From Antedon mediterranea (lineage: Eukaryota; Echinodermata; Crinoidea; Comatulida; Antedonidae): a stretch of 64,000 nt of DNA. Below are positions 41,601-53,600 of this stretch, piece by piece. The notes under the pieces were generated by a model. That model was not told the origin of the DNA and did no database searches. It saw only the letters and a program-made list of their open reading frames with translations. The stretch is from the NCBI RefSeq assembly GCF_964355755.1, contig NC_092677.1, forward strand, positions 10,686,601 through 10,750,600, in the 5' to 3' direction. A program made the translations under genes and the position numbers. Position 1 is the first letter of the stretch. Every line of letters begins with the position of its first letter.

Positions 41601-44600
41601 ATGCATGGGGGTGAGGGGACTCAATCCCTACCCCTGAAGAGACTCCTGTGTGTTATTTCATTGGTCACCAAATATCTTACCACCAAGCTACAATCCCATT
41701 GTTAGTTAAATTACTTATTGAATTTTCTCATGATTTTTATTATATATTCTTTTACAGCACCAGATATATTGTTACGTAAGTATACAGTCTTTTTAACCTC
41801 TACATATAGTCAATTACTGACACTTAAGATAAGTTAATAATGTGCATAACTACTGTAAAAGTATTAATTAATTAATGTTATAAAGCTAACTACTTATATT
41901 AAAAGATGATACAGATGAGCGGCATAGCACCGTGAGCTAAACTGGTGGTAGCCACTGTGTTGTGCACTGAACTGTGAAAGACCATAAGTTTCTTTTGGTC
42001 CAAGATTCAAATCCTATCTCCGCTCTTTATGTGTTCCAATTTCGATTGGAATACATGTAGATGGTGCACCGTCCGTTGGATGAGACGCTATAGCTATATA
42101 TATTGTTTGAAGGTTTGCATGGCAAAATCAATATAAAGTTTGCGGTACATATGTCCTGAGGAAGTATATTGATCAAAACGTCGAGAAACACAACAGTTCT
42201 TTTTAGAACTATACATGGTGTACTGCAAACTTTATCTCAATGGATTGAAATTAGCTAGAGAAGAGCCTTGTTTCATGTGAACAAAACTTTGTTTACAATT
42301 TGTACCCAAGTCTTCTATTCAAATTGCTAGGTAAAATAGATGCTCTTTATTTTTTTATTTTTAAGTAAGTCTGGTGATTCCTTCTATTAAAATCGCGTTC
42401 TGGAAATCCAGAAAAGTTAACTATTCTGTTTTCTTATCTTGTGTAGAACCTCCGCAGGACCTTACTGCTTTTTTGCGGAACAAGTGGGTTAGTTTATACC
42501 ACGCTCAACAGGATACCAGTGCTCCAATACCACATATATCAGTGTCGTACTTAGTTGAACCCCACAATTATGTGGAATTGGAGGATACTGATTGGAGTGA
42601 TACTTTATTTGCTGGGTCTACAACACTCACAATACGGAGTCAAGAGTTGTGCAGGTTAGTCATGAGACTACCAACATCTGGTGCAGCAGAGCTTCGTCCA
42701 GGTCCTTTTTTGACTCGGTATATACCAATAGATTATGATGCAAGGCCAATAAATATTACAGGTTTTATTCAGGAACTTGGAGGTAATTTCTCGGCAAATT
42801 ATTTGTCAAACACCATTTTTATACTTGCTTATATAAACTAAGCAATTTGTTTGTTAATACTTAGAAAATTCCATAGTGTAATGGTAGACGCTATTTGAAT
42901 TGAATATAGAGTATTTGAAACATGCCTTTTGGTACTGCCTAGACTATGAAATATTAACAAATACACAAAACCACACATGCTAGTTCTCTAATGTCCATTT
43001 TTAAAAATCAATTTACAAATTAATTTAAAAAGTATTGAAATTTTAGTTTTGAACCCATACAGTACTGAAACCAATACACATTTGCAGAAATTCCAACTAG
43101 TTTAAATTTGTAACTTAATTTAATTACATACTGTATGTTCATTTTGTTTTGATTGAAGCATATATTCTACCATTGAATCCATTTGTTGTTACATCGACTG
43201 GTGGGTATGCCCAGCTTCAAACAAATGCGAATGAAAATCAACAACTTCGGTGGAGTTTTAATGGAGTAAACATCCCCACAGCCAATGGGTTTGAAGTTTT
43301 AAAGATTTCAAATGCTACTGTTGAAGATGATGGTATCTATGAATGTTATATAGATGGAAGACGGGATGAAAACATGCATGCATTTTTCCAGCTTAGTGTG
43401 AGAGGTAGTAAAGGCAATATCATACTTATGTTCATTTAGTAACTGTCTTTGAAGCTTGTAGATAGGTCAGGTAACAATATTTAACATATATATATATTTA
43501 ACAATAATTTTGATTTTTCATACATTTATTGTTACAAATTTGATTTTCATATTGTACATAGTCTTTTCTTGTAATCTTAATTTTATTTTTTCTTGTATTG
43601 TTTGTTTGTCTGGAGTTTAGAGAGACTGATAGTTGTCTTTGACAGCTCTTGTCTTTCCTCAGTGCTTCCTTTTTTAGGTGTCACTGAAAGGAATATAAAA
43701 ATAAATACATAAATTACAGAGGTTTCAAAATGGACCAGGAAACCGGTGTAACCCTTCCCATACCGAAAGATTCAATGAGTTTTTTTTAGGTGGACACAAC
43801 CCAGAAGTGAAGACTTGTTCTACCACCAGAGTTATGGCCGAGAGTGGCTTGCAACCTTTGCCGATATTATGGCCACTCGAGTCTCTATTAAGCAAGATGA
43901 AATACAACTGTTATGCATTATTTTAAAAACAACTAATTTGTTTGTACAGAATGCCCTGCAGGGATGTGTGGTCTACCTAATTGTCGGTACACATGTCCAA
44001 TCTGTAAATATGGTGGAGTGTGTGAACCTGCTTCTTGTACATGTATCTGCCCTTCTGGATACATTGGTGATCTCTGTGAAACACGTATGTATCATACCAT
44101 TTTTTGTAATACAATAAACCATATTCAGGGGACACTTTTGCATGAAACAAACGAGAGGCAATACATATTTCAACCCTTAGGCAACCTTTATTCAGGGGAA
44201 ACCCTTATCAAGGGAACTCTTTCGCATGGAAATAATTAGGGCATTACACAGGAAACTTCTATCCAGGGGACACTTTTTTGTGTCCTGAAAAGGTTCTATC
44301 TGTATATATAAAAGGTCAATAATAAAAACATAAAGTAATATAATTCAATTGTAATTATTCAAACCTTCTTTGCAGTAACTAGATGTATTATTTTCCAGCA
44401 CGTGCAACCAATTATTTTGGACAGTATGGTACTCTTAGATGTAGTAGTTCTGCTGACAGCTGTAAAGATACAATATTGTGTCGGCCACCACCTTTTGGAT
44501 GCTCTTGTGCTGGAGGCTTTTATGGACTTTTATGTGAATCGTGTAAGTTTGATGGGATATTAAACCTATCGTTAATGGTGTAGATTGTAATGGTACTGCT

Positions 44601-47600
44601 AAAGCTGTTGCTACTACAGCAGCAGCAGCTGAGATTAATTAAACAATTATTCCGACAACATTTTTTTTTTATATTTATATATTTTTATCCATCAACAATT
44701 TTAAAGATTTAACTTTTTGTTTTTATATTATATTGAGGCCACTTAATGATCACTTCCTCTATTAGAAATGGATAGGCCACATTTTTTAAAGATGGTATAA
44801 AATGAGAAAAAAAACACAACCATCCTTGAGGAGTGCCTTGAACCTGTGTTGATTGTATGACTTATGGTTTGTATTCTGGCGCCCCTGCCTTAACCACTCG
44901 ACCACTCGACGTAGTACTGTAGCAACAATTACGGTTGTTACTGCAGTTGTTGATACTACAGCAGTTAATACTGCAGCAAAATCTGTTGTTACTGCGGTTG
45001 GTGATACTACAAGAGTTGATACTGCAGCAACAACTGTTGTTACTGCAGTTGTTGATTATATTTGACCCAGTTCCGTTATGGTCACATGGAAATGTGTTTT
45101 GTTTTAGTTTGTCCCACTGGTAAATATGGTCCAGATTGTCGGTTTGATTGTGATTGTCCAGATGATCAATGTAATTATTTCAGTGGTTGTTCTGGTGGTT
45201 GTACTAACGGCATGACAGGTGACACTTGTGATGGTAATAAATATTTTATTCTTATATGAATATTCTTAATATGCGGGATTATTGAATTAAGGGAAACCCT
45301 TGAAGTTTAAAATTTTCTTCAAAATGTTACTTTAAACAAAATTTATAAAAATATTGATTGACTTAAGTGAAATACTTATTATTTAAGGAAGTGTTTCACT
45401 TCAGTGTGTTTGATGAACACAGCCACAGGTTATGAATATTAACTTTTAACTTGACTTGTGTACATAAAAATTGTTTGGGATTATACTTGAATTAATACTC
45501 GGATCATATATATGATTATACAAATAAAGATATTCTTGTTTTCTTTTACAGAATATTTGGCAGAGACTCCATGTCCGATTGGGTTTTATGGTACACAGTG
45601 TGAATTTCAATGTGAATGTTCATCATCTCTCACCTGTGATAAGGTGACAGGGGATTGCATTGCACCAGGTTAGAATACAAACTTTTTGATGTATCTTTAC
45701 AGGTCTTTCTATACTACAGTAGGACCCCTATTAAGGAGACACCTCATGAACCCAAAAAAGTGTAGTTTTAAAACATATACCTTCATTACACTTGACTGTC
45801 GTACAGATAGACCCGGGTTCAATGCCCGACAACTCCCAGTTCACTCAGCTGTAAAATGAGTACCTGGTTGAAAATACTAGGGAGAAAAAAGGCGGCGTGG
45901 AAAGGAACTGGCCACCCTACCACATAATGCCGAAGCTTAGTACAATGAGCTCCTAACAGCTCATTCCCCTACGTTCAGAGAACACGGGACTCGCCTTTTT
46001 TACCCTCATTAGGAGTGCTTTAGGTCCCTGATGCAAAGATATTTCACAGTACATTGGTAGCTTGGTTTTTTAGAGGTACAGGTATGAACGTTATGCTAAT
46101 GATCTTGAGGCAGTTGGTTGGAGTCCCACCCGTGAATTATCATTTACATCAGGCTAGGGCAGCAAATCTGACAAATTAACTTTGGTTCCTGATGCAAAAT
46201 TATCACATTTATTCAATAGAGGAAGGGGACTGTGTAAAATTGGTTCCAGATCTTAACTGGTTTTCGATTTAGTTGCATAACCATTAGAGACTATTCAATT
46301 GCATGATTGCAATATGTTTTTTTTTCTGTAGATGAAATTATGGATATTGTGTTGGTGGTAGACCCCCCATGGACAGACATGTCAAGCGATCCGGCTGTCA
46401 CGCTGACATTCTACTCTCTCAAAGATTCACGAACGGTAGAAATGACTATTGCATTGACAGATGATCCTTCAGAATTCGTGGATTTTGATGCCTCAAGTAA
46501 CGGTCCATTCTCAATTGATTCAGTTATCACTCCAGATAGTGATGATGCTGCAAACACAAACTCTATTCAAGTTGTTGTTGGAACTTCAAGTACTGCAGAA
46601 CAAAGGGTGGGACCATTCACTGGTACAGCCACCCTTGATGGATTTGTGACAACGACAACAGCATGGTTTCGCCCAAATAATGGTCAGTATACATAATAAT
46701 CAATAATATAGGGACTATTAAGGGAGGAGGACAGATATTCCGTGTTCGATGAAGCGTACAATCACAAACAGACATAAACGTCATATCCGTTTCAGTACTA
46801 GTTACGCGCACCTGCTAGTTACGCACAACTGGCCAAAGACAACATGCCTACTACAGTACTACTATAATAGGCTAGTGGGGCTAGACCTAGGTCTACCTAG
46901 ATAGTATTAGTGGCAGTAGTTAGTTGCACGCTGGTGTATTAAATTGGGGCTATAGGCCCAGCTAGCATAGCAACATCTCTCTCCCTCCCCTGTCTTGCGG
47001 CAACCCTTCTGAATCTCTTGGCCCTACCTGCTGGTACAGCATAGGCCTAGCCTTCCTATTCAATTGCTGCACAACATTTTTTCTTTTAACACAGCCATTT
47101 TAACCCAATAAAAATGTTATTTTGTTAAACCATTAAAGTAGAAGTTCAAATTTCTTTCTAGTCATTCTCCGTAAGCTCATGCATACATTATTCATGAGCC
47201 CCGCCCTGTGGCTTCCCGTATTTTTGGCCAAATGTTCCTAATTATTACTCACTTCAATAGCATCTTACCACAGTAGTTTATTTTTTAATTGTAAAGGTTA
47301 TAATAGAGAAATGTTAAGGTTCATGTCATTATTCTACTGCAGGTACTGCAGTAACAACATTTTGATTTATAATTTTGTAAAACATGGCCAAACCTTAGAT
47401 GTACAGTAGCTATATTTAAAAAAAAACAACATTGAGGCCACTATTACAAAAATTTAGTTTTGGATTTATGATTTTAATTGATAGATTCAATATTTCATTT
47501 ATTTTTACTAGCTGCAATCAACGCTTTAGAAGATGTAGTCCGTGTTTCACATGGCGGATTCGCAAAATTATCTACAGATGCCGAAGAGAATGCGAATCTA

Positions 47601-50600
47601 CGTTGGAAATTTAATGGAGAGGATTTGGATTTTGCAAATGGATTACCAATCTTAACTATTACAAAAGCATATATTGAAGAATCAGGTGTTTATGAATGTT
47701 TTCTAAACGGTGATTATGACCTGAAAGCCCATGCCTACTTTCGAGTAGTGGTCAGAGGTAAGTTTTTATGATTTTATTCTGATAAAATAGATAAAAAAGT
47801 TGTATCAATATACTGTTTATTCTTTTGTCAAATGTTGTAGTACATACACTTTCTCTCATAATATATTGCAATATGTATATATATATATATTTTATCAAGA
47901 AGTGCACAAAATCACAAATTCATTTAAAAGCAACAAGGCCTCTGGCATCGATGACATTTGTGCTAAAGTTATTAAAAAATCCATTGACACTATTCTCTCT
48001 CCTCTCACTTACATTTTTAATTTATCTCTTACATCTGGTGTTTTTCCCAACTCCCCAAAAATTGGTAAAGTTATTCCAATTTTCAAGAAAGGTAGCAAGT
48101 CCGATCCAAATAACTATCGTCCAATCTCCATCCTTCCCTTTTTTTCAAAGATTCTTGAAAAGATTATTTATAACCGCGTCTATGATTTTATAAGCAAGCA
48201 CAATATTCTTTATAATAAACAATTCGGATTTAGGAAAAACTATTCTACGTCTTTTGCGCTAATTGATTTAACCAACAACATTATTGATGCAATTCAAAAC
48301 AATTCTTTTCCCTCTGGCTTGTTTATTGACCTGTCGAAAGCTTTTGATACTATTGACCATCATATTCTGATTACTAAACTTTCAAATTATGGTATCCGTG
48401 GTGTTGCTCTTAAACTTTTAAACAATTACTTATCAAATAGATTTCAATGTACTTCTGTTAACAATCATACCTCTGATCTTAAGCCCATTACCTGTGGTGT
48501 TCCCCAAGGGTCCTTGCTTGGCCCTCTTTTATTTCTAATTTACATCAATGATTTACCAAACGCCTCAGATATCCTTACCTTTTATCTTTATGCAGATGAC
48601 ACGACTTTTTTTTTTAAAAGTGTTAACTTTCAATCAATTTTTCATACTTTTAACCAAGAATTAATTAATATTAACGATTATTTTAATGTGAATAAACTTT
48701 CAATAAACCTAAGTAAATGCAACTTTATGTTGTTTGGAATACGTCATCAAAAACTGACCGACGAGTCTCATAAAATTCTGATTGGTGATCAAGTAGTTTT
48801 CTATACTTTCGGACTGGTTTATTGCTAACAAATTAACGCTAAATGTAAACAAATCAAAATATGTTATATTTAAGGCTAGAAATAAGTCAGCTGACACTAC
48901 CTCACTAGAATTGAGGATGGGAAATGAATGTATAGTAAAAGCTACTGAAGTTAAATTTCTAGGCTTATTTCTGGATGAAACTTTATCGTTTAATTTTCAT
49001 GTAAATGAGGTAGCAAACAGTATTTCTAGAATAATTGGTGTCTTAAACAAAGTGAAGTCTATGTTATCAAGTAAAATCTTGTTAACGGTATACAATGCAC
49101 TTATATTACCTAGAATAACGTATGCTATCACAGTATGGGGTGCTACTTCTGCTACAAACTTAAACCGTATACATATTCTCCAGAAAAAAGCACTTAGAAA
49201 TATTTGTCATGTTCATTTTATGCATCCTTCTCATCCACTTTTTATTTCAACCCAAACATTAAATATTTTTGACCTTTATACGAAACACACTGCTATATTT
49301 ATGTATCAATATAAACATAATCTATTACCTGAATCATTTAATAACTTATTTAGTACATCTGCCTCATTCCATAATTACTCAACTAGAAACAGGTCAAACT
49401 ACTGTCCACAACTAAAACGCACCAAAGTCGGACAGCAATGTATTTCCTACCAAGGAACACATATTTGGAACAATTTAACAGACTATATAAAACAATCCCC
49501 CACTTTAAGTTTGTTTAAACAGAGATTAAAGCAATATTATAACAATAGAAATATTTAAGTTAAGTAAATCACATTATGTTATTTTGGTTTGTTCTTTTTG
49601 TTTGTACTAATTGTTTGATCTTTTTGTTAGGGTTACATGCTTAAAGCACTTGTGCTTATTTTGTATCCCATTCCATTATCTTATTATTTGTATTGTATTT
49701 GTATATGTTTTTATTTTGATTATGGAATAAAAATGTCGATGAAAAAAAATTGAATTGAAGTAATTCCCCATGTTAAGCAAACCAAATTTCTAGGTGTTTT
49801 AATTGACCAAGAGCTAAATTTTAAAAATCATATAAAAGAAATTGAATTAAAAATTTCTAAAAACATTGGCATACTTTATCGTCTGTCTTCCTTTTTACCG
49901 TCTCAAATTTTACGCAATATTTACTGTTCCTTTATTCTGCCTTTTATTAGTTACTGTAACATTGTATGGGCCAATAATTACCCTTCAAATCTTAACTAGA
50001 TTTGAACTCGTCACTACGGACGAGTTAGGGTATCCGCAGCGCAAACGCCACGTGTACTTCATACGTTACAATATTGGGCGCAGAAAAACGATTATGCCAT
50101 TGAAAAAATGTTAGTGGGCTCTCTATTTTGCGTCACGTCAAAGTATATACGGTATACACTATATTCTGTATACGTACTACATACAGTGCAGAATAGGTGA
50201 AAATAAGGGACCCTAGTTATTGACGCTTTTGGACATGATGACGTCATCACAATTTAAAAAATGGTAGATCATGCGAAAGATAATTGATTGGCCTATACAA
50301 TATAACAAAATGGGGGGAAATGGAATACGGATAAGTGGAGATGCGCTCTATTAAATGTGATGAGCTATGCGAAAGAGACAAAAATCCTATATTTTATATT
50401 CGAATGGCCATATGATGACGTCACAATGTCCGGTTAGCCATATCGATGCATGATTCGATATCTACAACTCATTTACTTCCAGAATCTGAAATTTTAAAAA
50501 TGTTCACCACGGAGTTTAGAATCTATGACTTTTTAAAGAAAGAAAGAAATTTTCACAAATGTTTGAACTTTTTCATCAAAAACGCGCGCAAATTATTCAA

Positions 50601-53600
50601 TTCGACGTGCTTGTATGACGTAATTTAAAGTCGAAATTGATTGAAAATTTGTAAATTTACTAGAAAAGGCTGGAAAAACAAAAATCAAACAAAAAAAAGA
50701 TGTTTTTGCGCTACGTGCGCACGCGCGCGTAAAAAAATTGCGCACGCCTGGGAATTTTTGAAATGCTTAAAATGACATGAAACGCGTAGAAAATTGATTA
50801 GAAATTGATTTTTGGCATTTTGAAATTTAAAACGCGCGTGCGCGCGTAACTTTTTGTTAAACATGCCATTTTTAATCCATAGAAAGTTTGCGCGTTATAT
50901 GACTTAAACTTTCACCAAGTTTCAATACAAAGCGACTTTTAGTTTTTATTCTATGATCAATCATTGAAATTCACAAAATCGCGCGTAACTTACGCTGCGC
51001 GACTCGAAATTTGAAAAAAAAGTTTCTTGCACATCTACAGCTACAGGGCAATCTTTTGACAAAGTTATACAATCATATGTTGGCCAGAATTAGAGATACG
51101 CTGCGAACAAAAATCGTGGAAAGAAAGAAGAACATAGAAAAAGATCCTGACAATAACAAGGGGTTATCCGCCAAGTGCGGATAACCAATAAAATACACGT
51201 CCTTCAAAAGAAAGCTGTTCGTCTTATCTCGGGTAACTCACGTCTTGCTCATACTAATATCCTTTTTTATAACCTTAAACTCTTAACTGTGCACGATATT
51301 AATAAACTCCAACAATGCATTTTCGTTTATGAACATATTAATTCCAAACTGCCTTCTAACTTTTCCTGTAATTTTTTAACTAACTCTGAAATCCATTCGT
51401 ATAACACAAGAGCATCACGGGACCTTCATCTTCCTCAACCTAAACTAACTAAAATGAAACATAATATTCGCTATAGTGGTTCTAAACTATTCAATAATCT
51501 ACCTCCCGAAATTTCATCATCGTCTTCTAGCAAAATGTTCTCTTTTAAACTTAAAGAATATCTTATTTCAAATTATAACTAATTGTTTTCTCTATTTTGT
51601 AATATTTTTTTTAACTTAGAAACTTTTTCGAAATTGCTTCCTTTACTGTTGGTGCGTGTGTGTGTGTGTCTGTTGATCTATATGTGTTTGTGTATTTATA
51701 TGTTTAAATTTATATATATAAGTATATAATCTTCTTACATGGCTTCCCAACATACAAGTTTCAATTGGATTTTTTTTTTTCCAATTGATCGATACTTTCT
51801 TGGGTTTTTTTGCCTCTTTCATTTTGTATATAACTGAATCATCTTTTTATACATTATGATTTACTGTATTATATCTCTAAAAAAAAATATTTATTTATAA
51901 AATATCAGAAATTATAATGTTTTTTACTCAAATATGAATGAAAGAAATAAATGTTTATTTGAATTTGAATTTGAATCAGGCTGTCCTGGTGGTTTATGTG
52001 GACGTCCAGGATGCTTGGAGCGCTGTCCTGTTTGTTATAATGGAGGTGTTTGTTCCGCTGATACTTGCTCATGTGTCTGTCCAGGTGGGTTTCATGGTTC
52101 ACAGTGTGACCAGGGTAAGTACATTTTATACAGAAATGGTGCTACATTTTGTTTTCACAACCTGATAGCAACTGTGCATTTTCATAGGCTTTTAAGCATG
52201 TACAAAATGACTTTTCCTTTGACAGCTGCATAGTCTCATGGCACTTGAAAACAAAATGTTGCTGTTTAAACAAAGGTATACTGAATTCAAAGGTAAATAT
52301 GTGTCTTAATGAAGATACTGTTTGTATCCCTTTTGAAATTTAGTTTGTGATGAACGAGACAATGTGTTTGGCACAGATTGCAGTACAACATGTAGTTCAG
52401 AACCAAATGGAAACTGTAGTGGAAAGATATTCTGTTATCCGGATCCACTCGGCTGTATTTGTGCGTCTGGATGGATGGGACAAAATTGTGATCAAAGTAA
52501 ACTTTTACATTGCATTGTTTAAATCATTTCATACACTTTAGTTAAAGTTTGCTGCTTGTCCTAATAAGTATAAGGTAACCAAAAATCTTGAATTTCTAAT
52601 AATAGTAAATAAAAAGTAATGATTTTTTTTAATTCAGTGTGCGAAGATGGATATTATGGACCAAACTGTGATCTTGAATGTCATTGTAGCGATGGGGACT
52701 GTGACTATGTTGCTGGATGCGCTTCTGGTTCCGTCTGCACAGATGGATTCATTGGTGACACTTGCAAAGGTTTGTTTTGACAATTAAGACCTAGGTGGTT
52801 TGTAGTAGTTGGTAGTGCAGTGTACATATCTGGCTGGTGTGCACTTAAAAACACATACAGTATGCATATTTTAAAAGAGGGTTACTCTGTCGCGAACTAA
52901 TGAATGAGCGCTGTTAGCAGCTTGACATTGAAGGGACTCTTAAGAAAGCTTTTTGTCTGATAACATCAAGTCCACTATGTTTTGTATGTATAAAGTGCAT
53001 TATCAATTTTGTGAGCGCTATATAAGCAACATATATTATTAATTACGTTTTGTAGTTTCTAGTAAATTGTATAAAAATATTTCAATGTCAGATCCTGGCC
53101 CTGACTCAACCTGTTCTATCGGTGATTTTGGTGAGTTGTGTGAACTTCAATGCGAATGTGATTTTCAACAGGCTTGTAACAGAACCACTGGTGAATGTTT
53201 ACCATGTAAGTACTCAAAATCTACTATAGTGCACGAGTTGCTTTTTTGTGCTCTAAAGTTTGTATTATGAAATATAGAAATCAGGCATTGTCCTGTATTC
53301 TATACATTGCTAGTATAAGTCTCACACAAAGGATTAGACAAAGAACATTGTCGGCTCTACCCCTATCCCTTGTGTTCTCTGTAAATACTCTCGCTTGCAC
53401 TGAAGAAGTGTGTACCTGAAAGCTCTACAATTTATTTCAGGCTGTTTTACTTTATCGTTCTAAATGAGCTTTTTACTTATTTTATTTTATCCACATTTAT
53501 TGAGATCCACCCACAGCACTGTTTTTTTTTTAAATTTGCCTTTTCATTTATTTATTTTCATTGTAATACTGTAGATCAAAATACAACAAGTTGTGAACAA

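Larger units (their letters stand above)
47898..51975 (+). mobile_element. LINE 1: 5'-truncated non-LTR retrotransposon, itself interrupted twice
   Basis: LINE 1 occupies 47898-48795, 49758-49995 and 51189-51975. It encodes RT motifs NYRPISILPFFSKILEKII, KQFGFRKNYST, FIDLSKAFDTIDHHIL, GVPQGSLLGPLLFLIYINDL and the catalytic YADDTTFF, then the C-terminal KFLGVLIDQELNF and HVLQKKAVRLIS. The 3' end is a (GAATTT)n microsatellite tail. The frame resumes across both interruptions. The endonuclease domain is missing, so it is a dead-on-arrival copy of a CR1/L2/jockey-like element (clade not decided). Confidence 0.85.

Noticed and set aside
47800-49558. Large open frames as exons of the mosaic gene
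   Set aside because: They encode reverse-transcriptase motifs (YADD, PQGS) and belong to LINE 1 and LINE 2. The cassette exons splice around them.
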